Position numbers and translations under genes: made by a program. Below are positions 9,990-17,747 of a stretch of DNA of 23,497 nt, in pieces; position 1 is the first letter of the stretch; each line of letters starts with the position of its first letter. The notes under the pieces are model-generated. The model saw nothing but the letters and a program-made list of their open reading frames with translations, was not told where the DNA came from and did not search any database. This DNA comes from UBA1124 sp963933095. GTDB lineage: Bacteria > Pseudomonadota > Gammaproteobacteria > Pseudomonadales > Cellvibrionaceae. The stretch is from positions 1 to 23,497 of the forward strand of contig CAWVSV010000035.1 of assembly GCA_963933095.1 (NCBI GenBank), written 5' to 3'.

Positions 9990-10079
9990 GGGAGTCTGTC
10001 GGACTTAACGCTAATCTACAGCGAAAAATCGAGATTGGCCATTTTTCACGCGACGATCGGTTCAGCCCAACAGGCCCCT
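9990..10079. repeat. Miniature inverted-repeat element, copy B (about 90 bp)
   Basis: The left end gggagtctgtcggacttaac (9990-10009) and the reverse complement of the right end, aggggcctgttgggctgaac (10060-10079), agree at 14 of 20 positions. Inside is a second inverted repeat, gcgaaaaat ... atttttcacgc, around gattggcc. The left end and this core match copy A at 1291-1451. In the minus-strand transcript running from maf into rng the element should fold into a long imperfect hairpin, which could affect mRNA processing or act as a partial terminator. No protein is encoded. Confidence 0.62.
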
Positions 10080-10084
10080 AGCCT

Positions 10085-10672
10085 TTATTGCCAACAGGCC
10101 ACATCAAAAATTTTCAATAGTGGTACCGTAGTTTCTAACGGCAGCCCCACAACATTGCTATAGCTGCCGCTAATAGATTCAACAAATACCGCGCCCAGGC
10201 CTTGTATGCCATAGGCTCCAGCTTTATCACAGGGTTCGCCAGTAGCCCAGTAGCGCTCGATTTCAACGCTAGAAAGACGGCGAAAAGTCACTTCGGTGGC
10301 CGCTATGGCCCACTCACAGCGCGACCCAAACACTATAGCCAACGCCGATAACACACGATGACTGCGACCCGATAACAGTTGTAACGTTTGCTGAGCCTCA
10401 TGCAAATCTGCGGGTTTTTCCAATATCTGCTCATCGCAAACCACCACGGTATCTGACCCTAATACTGGCAGCGATACCAATCCCTCGGTTTGACAGTGCC
10501 GCCAGCCCGCCTGCGCTTTTTCTTGGGCTAACCGAACAACATAAGCATCAGCGCTTTCGCCACGTTGATGCTCTTCAAGAATATCAACACTGAACTGGGT
10601 AAAAGGCACACCGACCTGCCGCAACAACTCTGCGCGCCGGGGCGATTGAGACGCCAGATAAATTGCGGACAT
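10085..10672 (-). CDS. maf: Maf-family nucleoside triphosphate pyrophosphatase (YhdE type, dTTP/UTP)
   Basis: This 195-residue protein is a complete Maf/HAM1-fold pyrophosphatase. The YhdE branch hydrolyses dTTP, UTP and modified pyrimidine nucleotides to monophosphates, as a house-cleaning enzyme. Motifs in order are LASQSPRRAELL (6-17), LGSDTVVV (71-78, catalytic-site Asp74), EKPAD (85-89), KAGAYGIQG and SYSNVVGLPLETT near the C-terminus. The KAGAYGIQG form and the position beside mreD favour YhdE over the YceF paralogue. It starts 14 bp after mreD and is surely co-transcribed with it. The stop at 10085 lies just 5 bp past the right end of repeat copy B. Length and motifs are intact. Confidence 0.94.
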   Translation of the reverse strand: MSAIYLASQSPRRAELLRQVGVPFTQFSVDILEEHQRGESADAYVVRLAQEKAQAGWRHCQTEGLVSLPVLGSDTVVVCDEQILEKPADLHEAQQTLQLLSGRSHRVLSALAIVFGSRCEWAIAATEVTFRRLSSVEIERYWATGEPCDKAGAYGIQGLGAVFVESISGSYSNVVGLPLETTVPLLKIFDVACWQ

Positions 10673-10686
10673 AAACAGTACCTAGC

Positions 10687-11193
10687 CTAACGAATGCGAA
10701 AACGCTTACGCACTTGATCCAGCGCAAAAACAAACAGCGGCCAAGACAAGGCGCTAATTAGTACAGGAGTCAAAAACATCAGACCCGATGAACTCATCCC
10801 CCGCAACGAATTGGTCCATTGATAGAGCAGCCCGGCAATGCCACAGACCACAAACACCCAGCAGGCCTGCTGCCACAAGCTGTAATTGCGAATACGCTGA
10901 TAAGAGAGCACACACAAATAACCAATAATGACCGTACCCACTGCGTGCTGCCCTAGCATTGAACCGGTCACCACATCTTGTACCAAACCCACCCCAAACC
11001 ACAAGAGCGGACCAAATTGCTGCGGCATCGCGAGCACCCAGTAGATCAGCAGCAGGGTCAACAGCTCAGGGCGATACCAGCGATATTCCAACGGCAGTGG
11101 ATAAATTGAAAACAGCAGAGCAAAAATAAACAACACGCTAATTAAACCGCGATTATGCGGCTTGCTAGAGGTTTCCATCTGGCCGCCCGCCAT
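10687..11193 (-). CDS. mreD: Rod shape-determining protein MreD
   Basis: This 168-residue hydrophobic protein has about five membrane helices (starting at LISVLFIFALLFSIYPL, then LLTLLLIYWVLAM) and the family segment FGVGLVQDVVTGSMLGQHA. MreD is an inner-membrane partner of MreC in the elongasome that guides lateral peptidoglycan synthesis. The ATG at 11193 is 1 bp after the mreC stop, suggesting translational coupling. An internal ATG five codons later (11178, METSSKPHNRG) is an equally plausible start and would give 163 aa. It is placed mreC-mreD-maf on the minus strand as in other gammaproteobacteria. Confidence 0.94.
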   Translation of the reverse strand: MAGGQMETSSKPHNRGLISVLFIFALLFSIYPLPLEYRWYRPELLTLLLIYWVLAMPQQFGPLLWFGVGLVQDVVTGSMLGQHAVGTVIIGYLCVLSYQRIRNYSLWQQACWVFVVCGIAGLLYQWTNSLRGMSSSGLMFLTPVLISALSWPLFVFALDQVRKRFRIR

Positions 11194-11194
11194 T

Positions 11195-12067
11195 TTAGTT
11201 TAAAGAGCTATCGAGAGAATTGTCGAGCGCTTGGGCAGAATTGTTGTCGCGATCGCCAAACACTAATAGCACATGCCGACTACGGTCTAATTGCGCCCGC
11301 GGGCGCACATGAATTGCAGCAAAAGCTTGACCTGGGTCGCGCACAATAGAATCGACCACAGCGACCGGATAACCGACCGGAAAACGCCCACCAAGCCCAG
11401 AGCTAACTAATAGATCACCGACCCGAATATCGACCGTATTAGCCATATGGCGCAGTTGCAATTTATAGAGATCACCGACACCTTCAGCTACCGCGCGCAC
11501 TCCATTGCGATTCACCTGCACTGGCAGGGCATGCGAATTGTCAGTAATAAGCAGGACTCGCGCCATGTTCGCGCTAACTTCTACCACCTGCCCCATCAAT
11601 CCCGACGCATCGAGCAGCGGTTGACCGATAAAAACACCTTCATCGGAGCCTTTATTAATAATAACAATATGACTTAGTGGGTCGGGTGACACCCCCACTA
11701 ACTCGGCCACTAAGACGCGATCTTCGATAAATTCAGCCGAGTTCAACAATTGTCGCAGGCGCACATTTTCAGCCGCCAGTGACGCCATGCGCTGAAGCTT
11801 CCGCTTTAACACTAGCACTTCAGATTCCAGCGCCTCGTTATGTGACTGCAGCTCAACGCGACTCAAGGTCGTCTTGCCGCTCCACGCTTTAATTCGTGCT
11901 GGAGTGTCGACTAACCAATAAAACGGCGTGGTTAATGGTGCTAGTTGTGCCCGCACCGGTGCCAGCCAATCGCTGTAAATATTAATCAGCAGTAATAACA
12001 AAGCCGCGAAGCCAAAATAAAGGCTGCGCGATGCTAAAGAGCTGCGTTTACTGAAGAGCTGTTTAAT
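11195..12067 (-). CDS. mreC: Rod shape-determining protein MreC (probable ATT start)
   Basis: MreC is a bitopic inner-membrane protein whose periplasmic part scaffolds the elongasome. The sequence has an N-terminal anchor (LYFGFAALLLLLINIYSDWL), a coiled coil (about LQSHNEALESEVLVLKRKLQ to ENVRLRQLL) and the beta-barrel domain (VLVAELVGVSPDPLSHIVIINKG, then VSSGLGGRFPVGYPVA). The first ATG/GTG/TTG-type start in frame is TTG at 12001, which would cut into the anchor and drop the conserved basic N-terminus. Reading upstream, the frame continues as KQLFSKRSSLASRSLYFG, typical for MreC. It reaches an ATT at 12067 preceded by GAGGA (12074-12078) with a 6-nt spacer. I therefore annotate 290 aa from ATT. 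A sequencing error in an ATG cannot be excluded. It lies between mreB and mreD. Confidence 0.85.
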   Translation of the reverse strand: MKQLFSKRSSLASRSLYFGFAALLLLLINIYSDWLAPVRAQLAPLTTPFYWLVDTPARIKAWSGKTTLSRVELQSHNEALESEVLVLKRKLQRMASLAAENVRLRQLLNSAEFIEDRVLVAELVGVSPDPLSHIVIINKGSDEGVFIGQPLLDASGLMGQVVEVSANMARVLLITDNSHALPVQVNRNGVRAVAEGVGDLYKLQLRHMANTVDIRVGDLLVSSGLGGRFPVGYPVAVVDSIVRDPGQAFAAIHVRPRAQLDRSRHVLLVFGDRDNNSAQALDNSLDSSLN

Positions 12068-12073
12068 AGGACA

Positions 12074-12078
12074 TCCTC
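12074..12078 (-). promoter_or_regulatory. Ribosome binding site supporting the ATT start of mreC
   Basis: On the minus strand GAGGA is followed by six bases (tgtcct) and then ATT-AAA-CAG. This is ideal Shine-Dalgarno spacing for a start at 12067, and no comparable site precedes the TTG at 12001. Confidence 0.6.
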
Positions 12079-12130
12079 GTCCAAGTCAAAAACCAGCACC
12101 GCAATAAAACGAAGCTGACAAAGCGGGGGA

Positions 12131-13171
12131 TTAAGTGGAGAGCAAATCAATATTGCGCTTGTCCATCATATCCATCGCCATACCACCGCCACGCGCCACA
12201 CAAGTCAGCGGATCTTCGGCGACAATAACCGGCAGGCCGGTTTCATTAGCCAGCAAACGATCAATGTCGCGCAGCATGGCGCCACCACCGGTAAGCACAA
12301 TACCGCTTTCGGCAATATCCGATGCCAGCTCCGGAGGAGACTGTTCCAGCGCACTTTTTACCGCTTGCACAATCGACGCTAGTGGTTCCTGCAAGGAATC
12401 GAGAATTTCATCACTATTAAGAGTAAAGCTGCGCGGTACACCCTCGGCCAAGTTGCGGCCGCGAACATCAATCTCGCGAACTTCCGAACAAGCAAAAGCA
12501 CAACCCACTTCCTGTTTAATGCGTTCGGCAGTGGCATCGCCAATGATAGAACCGTAGTTGCGGCGCACATAATTGACGATGGCCTCATCGAAGCGGTCGC
12601 CGCCGACCCGGACAGAATCTGAATAAACCACACCATTAAGAGAAATAATGGCGATCTCGGTAGTACCACCGCCTATATCGACCACCATAGAGCCGTTGGC
12701 TTCAGAGGTTTTTAAACCGGCGCCAATTGCGGCCGCCATAGGTTCTTCTATCAAGCGAACTTCTCGAGCCCCCGCGCCCAAAGCCGACTCGCGAATGGCG
12801 CGTTTCTCAACTTCGGTCGACAGGCAAGGCACGCAAATCAACACGCGCGGGCTGGGGTGGAACCAATTATTATGATGCACTTTTTTTATAAAGTGCTGCA
12901 ACATTTTTTCAGTCACCTGAAAGTCAGCGATCACACCGTCTTTTAAAGGTCGGATGGCGGTAATATTACCCGGCGTTCGGCCCAGCATGCGCTTGGCTTC
13001 CGTCCCCACCGCTTCAACAATTTTCTGGCCATTGTGATGACGAATGGCCACTACCGACGGTTCATTCAAAACAATGCCGCGCTCGCGTACATAAATGAGG
13101 GTATTAGCTGTGCCCAGGTCGATGGACAGATCATTAGAGAAGATGCCGCGCAGGCGTTTTGGCATTAACAT
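12131..13171 (-). CDS. mreB: Rod shape-determining actin homologue MreB
   Basis: MreB forms membrane-bound filaments that position the elongasome. Actin-fold nucleotide motifs are visible: SIDLGTANTLIYV near the N-terminus (phosphate 1), MVVDIGGGTTEIAI (phosphate 2) and IVLTGGGAMLRDID (adenosine). ERGIVLNEPSVVAIR and RPLKDGVIADF are typical MreB segments. The frame is open to an ATG at 13222, but the extra N-terminal residues (FLHGFYSLKYNKVCF) do not resemble the family. The ATG at 13171 (346 aa) or at 13165 (344 aa, MPKRLRGIF) fits the usual length near 345-347. The Shine-Dalgarno is weak, the nearest candidate being AAGG about 11 nt upstream of 13171. It is first in the mreBCD-maf-rng-yhdP run and divergent from gatCAB. 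Confidence 0.95.
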   Translation of the reverse strand: MLMPKRLRGIFSNDLSIDLGTANTLIYVRERGIVLNEPSVVAIRHHNGQKIVEAVGTEAKRMLGRTPGNITAIRPLKDGVIADFQVTEKMLQHFIKKVHHNNWFHPSPRVLICVPCLSTEVEKRAIRESALGAGAREVRLIEEPMAAAIGAGLKTSEANGSMVVDIGGGTTEIAIISLNGVVYSDSVRVGGDRFDEAIVNYVRRNYGSIIGDATAERIKQEVGCAFACSEVREIDVRGRNLAEGVPRSFTLNSDEILDSLQEPLASIVQAVKSALEQSPPELASDIAESGIVLTGGGAMLRDIDRLLANETGLPVIVAEDPLTCVARGGGMAMDMMDKRNIDLLST

Positions 13172-13565
13172 GGTAAAGCAAACCTTATTGTACTTAAGTG
13201 AGTAAAAACCGTGTAAAAACAACGGTAAAGCGCCCGGTCCTCAATCTCAGAGGCAATGGTGAAGGCACATTAACGGCTAAAGAAATCATTACAACTTAAA
13301 TAGCGCCGCCCAAACCCTTTGTTAATAGTCGCTTTGGGGGCAGAATTGGGATGCACTCTAACAACCACCGAGGGCTAGAGCAAGGCGATAGTCGTGGTTC
13401 TATTCATTTATTGCCGTGCGCTAATATGATAAATTACGCGACTGTTAATAATTGTCATATTTGTTAGCGCATTAAAATCAAAAACAGGCTCAACCTCAGC
13501 CGTTTTCGAACCTGCTCTAATAAATAATTTCACTAAACGATCAACCGCATATACCGGAGAATCCC
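13172..13565. promoter_or_regulatory. Divergent intergenic region between mreB and gatC
   Basis: This 394-bp stretch must hold the promoters of both divergent operons. For gatCAB a possible TTGTCA (13452-13457) and TAAAAT (13473-13478) have only a 15-bp spacer, so I rate it weak. For mreB a minus-strand TTGTAA and TAATGT with a 16-bp spacer lie around 13259-13286. A 6-bp inverted repeat, AACCAC at 13363-13368 and GTGGTT at 13394-13399, may form a long-loop hairpin or an operator. I see no credible gene in it. A GGAGA sequence lies just before gatC. Confidence 0.35.
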
Positions 13566-13853
13566 ATGGCTGTAGACAGGTCCGAGATCGAAAAGCTAGC
13601 CGTGCTGGCGCGCATAGAAATGACCGATGAGGCCGCCGAGCAAGTAGCCAGCAGCATTTCAGACGTACTGAAATTGGTCGACCAGCTACAGGCGGCCGAT
13701 ACTGACGGCGTCGCCCCTATGGCCCATCCAATGGACGCAGTACAGCGCTTGCGGTTAGACGAGGTTAGTGAGCGCGATCAGCGCGAAAAATTCCAGGCCA
13801 TTGCCCCCGCCACTGAAAACGGCCTTTACCTTGTGCCCAAGGTTATCGACTGA
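13566..13853 (+). CDS. gatC: Aspartyl/glutamyl-tRNA(Asn/Gln) amidotransferase subunit C
   Basis: This 95-residue protein is a normal-length GatC. It wraps around GatA and stabilises the GatCAB amidotransferase, which converts Glu-tRNA(Gln) and/or Asp-tRNA(Asn) to the amidated form in the cytoplasm. Family features are DRSEIEKLAVLARIEMTDEA at the N-terminus, the helical KLVDQLQAADTDGVAPMAHP segment, and LRLDEVSERDQREKFQAIAP leading to NGLYLVPKVID at the C-terminus. The ATG follows GGAGA with a 5-nt spacer. It is the first gene of gatC-gatA-gatB and is divergent from mreB, an arrangement I recall from Pseudomonas. Confidence 0.96.
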   Translation: MAVDRSEIEKLAVLARIEMTDEAAEQVASSISDVLKLVDQLQAADTDGVAPMAHPMDAVQRLRLDEVSERDQREKFQAIAPATENGLYLVPKVID

Positions 13854-13942
13854 TTTCTCCGCGGTTCACTCCAGCAAAACTGGCGCCGGTCACTCCGCGT
13901 ACCGGATCAAAAACTTAGAGACCTAACACTAGGAATCCAGAA

Positions 13943-15421
13943 ATGCATAACAAGACTATCGCAGAGCTAATCCAAGGCCTGCGCAATAAAGAGTTCACCA
14001 GTCGCGAGCTGACCCAGCACTACCTAGACCGCATCGAGCGTTTGGACAGCAAATACAACAGCTTTATTACTGTCACAAAAGACAGCGCCTTAGACCAGGC
14101 CGATGCCGCTGACCAGCGTTTAGCCGCAGGCGACGCACCCCCTCTATGCGGCGTACCTATCGCCCATAAAGACATTTTTTGCACCGATGGCGTACGCACC
14201 AGCTGTGGCTCGAAGATGCTCGAAAACTTTGTGCCGCCTTACAGCGCCACCGTGGTTGAAAACTACTTGGCACAAGGCGCGGTCATGCTGGGCAAGACCA
14301 ACATGGACGAGTTCGCCATGGGTTCATCTAATGAGTCCAGCTACTTTGGTGCGGTGAAAAACCCCTGGAATACCGACTGCGTCCCGGGCGGCTCCTCCGG
14401 TGGTTCGGCCGTTTGCGTAGCCGCACAGCTAGCGCCTGCAGCAACCGCCACCGATACCGGTGGTTCTATCCGCCAGCCAGCGGCACTGTGTGGACTCACG
14501 GGCCTAAAACCAACCTATGGCCGCGTTTCGCGTTGGGGCATGATCGCCTTCGCCTCCAGCCTCGACCAAGCGGGTCCTATGACCCGCACTGCAGAAGATG
14601 CCGCCATTATGCTCAACGCTATGGCCAGCTTCGACAGTAAAGACTCCACCTGTATTGAACATGATGTGCCCGACTATACTGCCGAGTTGAACAACAGCCT
14701 AGATGGCTTAACCATCGGTGTGCCAACTGAGTACTTTGGCGAGGGGTTGAATCCAGCCATCGCCACCGCTGTGAACGCTGCCATCGAGACCTACAAAAAA
14801 CTCGGCGCGAATATTAAAGAAATAACGCTGCCACACACCGACCTGTCAGTGCCGGCTTACTACGTGATTGCACCGGCTGAATGCTCGGCCAACTTGTCGC
14901 GCTTTGACGGCGTGCGCTATGGCCACCGCTGCGAAGACCCGAAAGACCTTAACGACCTCTATTGTCGCTCGCGCGCCGAAGGCTTTGGCGATGAGGTCAA
15001 GCGACGCATTCTGGTCGGAGCCTACGCACTGTCGTCCGGTTACTACGACGCCTACTATTCCAAGGCACAAAAAGTTCGCCGCTTAATCAAACAGGATTTT
15101 GTCGATGCCTTTGACCCCGCCAAAGCGGGTGTGGATATCATCCTCGGCCCCACCACTCCAAATCCGGCTTTCGCTTTTGGCGCCAAGAGCGCCGACCCTG
15201 TAGCCATGTATTTAGAAGATATCTACACCATCGCCACCAACCTCGCTGGCCTACCGGCTATGTCGCTGCCCTGTGGCTTGATCGAGTCTGAGAACGGCGA
15301 GCTACCTGTTGGCCTGCAACTAATTGGCAACTATTTCGATGAAGCGCGCCTGCTCAATGTCGCTCACCAGTTTCAGCAAGTGACCGATTTTCACCAACAA
15401 ACCGCGCCCGGCATCGCCTAA
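13943..15421 (+). CDS. gatA: Aspartyl/glutamyl-tRNA(Asn/Gln) amidotransferase subunit A
   Basis: This 492-residue amidase subunit hydrolyses glutamine to supply ammonia to GatB. The amidase-signature catalytic triad is complete: Lys76 in PIAHKDIFC, cis-Ser151 in GGSSGGSAV and nucleophile Ser175 in DTGGSIRQPA. TNMDEFAMGSSNE (119-131) and GLTGLKPTYGRVSRWG are classic GatA sequence. Length is normal (about 485). AGGAA precedes the ATG with suitable spacing, and the 89-bp gap from gatC contains no terminator. gatB follows 12 bp after the stop, so the two are co-transcribed. Confidence 0.97.
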   Translation: MHNKTIAELIQGLRNKEFTSRELTQHYLDRIERLDSKYNSFITVTKDSALDQADAADQRLAAGDAPPLCGVPIAHKDIFCTDGVRTSCGSKMLENFVPPYSATVVENYLAQGAVMLGKTNMDEFAMGSSNESSYFGAVKNPWNTDCVPGGSSGGSAVCVAAQLAPAATATDTGGSIRQPAALCGLTGLKPTYGRVSRWGMIAFASSLDQAGPMTRTAEDAAIMLNAMASFDSKDSTCIEHDVPDYTAELNNSLDGLTIGVPTEYFGEGLNPAIATAVNAAIETYKKLGANIKEITLPHTDLSVPAYYVIAPAECSANLSRFDGVRYGHRCEDPKDLNDLYCRSRAEGFGDEVKRRILVGAYALSSGYYDAYYSKAQKVRRLIKQDFVDAFDPAKAGVDIILGPTTPNPAFAFGAKSADPVAMYLEDIYTIATNLAGLPAMSLPCGLIESENGELPVGLQLIGNYFDEARLLNVAHQFQQVTDFHQQTAPGIA

Positions 15422-15433
15422 GAGGATATTGAT

Positions 15434-16879
15434 ATGGAATGGGAAACAGTTATTGGCCTTGAGGTTCACGTACAGCTGAACACGGCCACCAAGATATTTT
15501 CTGGCGCCAGCACCGCTTTCGGTGCCGAGCCCAACACACAAGCCTGCGCTATCGACTTGGCTATGCCCGGCACACTGCCAGTAGTAAACGCCGAAGCCTA
15601 TCGCAAAGCCGTTATGTTTGGCCTCGCCATCGATGCCGGCATCGCCAAGCGGTCGGTGTTTGACCGCAAGAACTACTTCTATCCTGACTTGCCCAAAGGC
15701 TACCAAACCACCCAACTAGATATACCTATTGTCGGCCCGGGTCATATAGATCTACAACTCGGCGAAGGTAACACCAAACGTGTGCGTATTCACCATGCCC
15801 ACTTAGAAGAGGATGCGGGTAAGTCTCTGCACGAAGACTTCCATGGCATGTCCGGTATCGACCTCAACCGTGCCGGCACTCCGCTGATCGAAGTGGTATC
15901 CGAACCCGACATGAATAACTCAGTCGAGGCCGTGGCCTTCGCCAAGCAGCTGCACTCTATTGTCACCTCCATCGGTATCTGCGATGGCAAGATGGCGCAG
16001 GGCTCGATGCGTTTTGACGTGAATATTTCTGTGCGCCCCAAGGGCCAAGAGAAATTAGGCACCCGCACCGAGACCAAAAACCTCAACTCCTTCAAGTTTA
16101 TGGAAGAGGCGATCGCGCTAGAAGTCGAGCGTCAGATCGATATTTTAGAAGACGGCGGCAGCATCGCTCAGGAGACTCGCCTCTACAACAGCGACGCCAA
16201 AACCTCTAAGTCCATGCGCAGTAAAGAGGAAGCCAATGACTACCGCTACTTCCCCTGCCCCGATTTATTGCCGGTAGAAATTGACGATGACTTTATTGAA
16301 GCCGTCCGCAAGCAATTGCCTGAGCTACCCGCCGAGCGTCAAGCGCGCTTTGTCGATACCTACAAACTGTCCGAGTACGACGCCAGCCTGCTCTCGGCCA
16401 GCGCCGACCTCGCCCACTTCTTTGAAGCGGCCGCAGATAGTGATGCCAAGCTCGCTGCCAACTGGATAATGGGTGAAGTCTCCGCACGCTTAAATGCCGA
16501 AGACAAAGTCATAGCCGAATCTCCAGTCTCCGGCGAGATGCTCGGCGGCATGATTGCGCGCTTAAAAGACAACACTATCTCCAGCAAGCAGGCCAAGCAA
16601 GTATTTGAAGGCATGTGGAAAAGCGAAGGCGATGCCGACGCGGTGATCGAGAAACGCGGCCTCAAGCAAGTATCCGACACAGGCGCGCTAGAAGGTATGG
16701 TTGACGCTGTGCTGACCGCCAACGCCGCCATGGTCGAAGACTACAAAAATACCGACGAGAGCAAGCGCAAGAAAAAACTCGGCGGTTTTATGGGGCAAAT
16801 AATGAAAGCCTCAAAAGGTCAGGCCAATCCGCAGATGATCAATCAGATCTTGATGAAGAAGTTAAACGAATTAATGTAA
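15434..16879 (+). CDS. gatB: Aspartyl/glutamyl-tRNA(Asn/Gln) amidotransferase subunit B
   Basis: This 481-residue subunit binds the misacylated tRNA, activates it with ATP and completes transamidation with ammonia from GatA. Motifs seen are WETVIGLEVHVQL (3-15), NYFYPDLPKGYQ (80-91), HLEEDAGKS (123-131) and NRAGTPLIEVVSEPD in the cradle domain. A helical domain and a YqeY-like C-terminal tail, QMINQILMKKLNELM, which holds the tRNA elbow, complete the protein. Length is normal. The start has a good ribosome site (AGAGGAT, 6-nt spacer) 12 bp after gatA. A GC-rich hairpin follows the stop. Confidence 0.97.
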   Translation: MEWETVIGLEVHVQLNTATKIFSGASTAFGAEPNTQACAIDLAMPGTLPVVNAEAYRKAVMFGLAIDAGIAKRSVFDRKNYFYPDLPKGYQTTQLDIPIVGPGHIDLQLGEGNTKRVRIHHAHLEEDAGKSLHEDFHGMSGIDLNRAGTPLIEVVSEPDMNNSVEAVAFAKQLHSIVTSIGICDGKMAQGSMRFDVNISVRPKGQEKLGTRTETKNLNSFKFMEEAIALEVERQIDILEDGGSIAQETRLYNSDAKTSKSMRSKEEANDYRYFPCPDLLPVEIDDDFIEAVRKQLPELPAERQARFVDTYKLSEYDASLLSASADLAHFFEAAADSDAKLAANWIMGEVSARLNAEDKVIAESPVSGEMLGGMIARLKDNTISSKQAKQVFEGMWKSEGDADAVIEKRGLKQVSDTGALEGMVDAVLTANAAMVEDYKNTDESKRKKKLGGFMGQIMKASKGQANPQMINQILMKKLNELM

Positions 16880-16880
16880 A

Positions 16881-16915
16881 GGCATTATGGCGGGCGCTGG
16901 TTCGCCCGCAATACC
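16881..16915 (+). terminator. GC-rich hairpin after gatB
   Basis: GCGGGCG (16890-16896) pairs perfectly with CGCCCGC (16903-16909) around a 6-nt loop. An outer GGcATT/AATaCC stem extends it across a 3-nt bulge. There is no T-tract, so it may be a weak or rho-assisted terminator or a 3'-end stabilising hairpin for the gatCAB mRNA. Confidence 0.45.
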
Positions 16916-16947
16916 TTCAACAACGTAAGAATATGTAGGTTATTAAA

Positions 16948-17244
16948 ATGAGTTTAAAAAAAGACAAAGAAAAAGTTCTTGGCGAAGTATTCGACGACGC
17001 CCGCATCAAATCCTTTCTCCTCGCTGAAGCACCCAAGGACATCAATAGCGATTTCTACCTACTCGAAAAAGCCTATCGCGGCATGCTGGCGGTCAGCTTC
17101 GAAACCTTCATTGGTTTCTTTGTGGAACAGGGCCGCGACCTTAATGCCTGCAATCCCGATGGTAAAACTATGCTCGCGATTGCCGCCGAGCATCGCTGTG
17201 GAGAGAAATACGTAGCCATACTCAAGGCCAAGGGCGCTGTTTAA
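16948..17244 (+). CDS. PA4642-family conserved small protein
   Basis: This 98-residue cytoplasmic protein resembles the conserved PA4642 family of gammaproteobacteria. The opening MSLKKDKEKVLGEVFDDARI, the segment YLLEKAYRGMLAVSFETFI and the C-terminal NPDGKTMLAIAAEH followed by YVAILKAKGA recall that family. The last 45 residues read like a degenerate ankyrin-type helix pair (FFVEQGRDLNACNPDGKTML), suggesting a protein-binding role; this is inference and no function is known to me. Start ATG at 16948 has TAGG about 8 nt upstream. It follows gatB by 68 bp with the hairpin between, so it may be partly co-transcribed. It is the last gene of the conserved block before the accessory stretch. Confidence 0.82.
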   Translation: MSLKKDKEKVLGEVFDDARIKSFLLAEAPKDINSDFYLLEKAYRGMLAVSFETFIGFFVEQGRDLNACNPDGKTMLAIAAEHRCGEKYVAILKAKGAV

Positions 17245-17747
17245 GACGCGTCTGATTCGGGCCAGGTAAAACACCAAGTATATTGGTAAGAGACCGTGAT
17301 TTTGAGGGCTTTAAGGGCAGTGAAGCTTATTGCGCCCTGCCTTGGTTGATTTTTCCCTCAGTTAGTCATGTATAGGTATACGCTTCTTCCCTGCGGCAAA
17401 AATCAGCCTTGCTAGGACACAATCCGATGCTCGGACGCGACAACTGCTCTTGCGTTGCTATGGTTCTTAAGTCCCCTCAGTCGAACGCGACTTTTATTTT
17501 TGCTGGTTGCTGGTGCGTGATCTCAATAATTGACGCGGCTTTAGTCTTTTAACTGAAGATGTTAGAGCTAAAAGTGCAAAACCTGAACCTCATTACCAGC
17601 GCCATTAGTGTATTCACAATTCCAAACCTGACCCCCTGAGTCCCTTTTAAAATAAGAATAAAATTTGACCGCGATTATATGTTATCTCCACAGCAATCCT
17701 CTGCTAATATTGTTGGTGGAATAAAGTAACATATGGAAATTTTTTGC
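17245..17747. other. Gene-free stretch between the PA4642-family gene and the yicC-like gene
   Basis: About 500 bp with no credible open frame. Its first half holds the nested inverted repeats described at 17303-17435. Its second half contains two related short motifs, aaaacctgaacctc (near 17577) and caaacctgacccc (near 17622), which recall the flanks of repetitive extragenic elements. An AT-rich run just before the next gene is a plausible promoter zone. I cannot name any of this. Confidence 0.4.
17303..17435. ncRNA. Candidate structured non-coding region with interlocking inverted repeats
   Basis: Several exact complementary pairs crowd into about 130 bp. TGAGGG (17303-17308) pairs with CCCTCA (17355-17360). 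AAGGGCAG (17313-17320) pairs with CTGCCTT (17337-17343) across one bulge. TGATTTTT (17347-17354) pairs with AAAAATCA (17398-17405). GTATA and TATAC flank a 2-nt loop at 17370-17381. TCCGA and TCGGA flank a 3-nt loop at 17423-17435. The first and third pairs cross, so they are either alternative folds or a pseudoknot. No protein-like frame covers the region. Either strand could be the transcribed one. It may be a structured RNA, a cis-acting element or a dispersed repeat; I cannot assign a family. Confidence 0.35.

Noticed and set aside
12135..12557. 140-codon plus-strand frame opposite mreB
   Set aside because: Ser/Pro-rich antisense shadow of mreB.
15320..15715. 131-codon minus-strand frame over the gatA-gatB junction
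   Set aside because: Antisense shadow of two well-recognised genes.
17245..17480. Possible tRNA or tmRNA in the gene-free gap
   Set aside because: Small hairpins are present but there is no cloverleaf spacing, no T-loop GTTCGA consensus and no CCA-type acceptor end.
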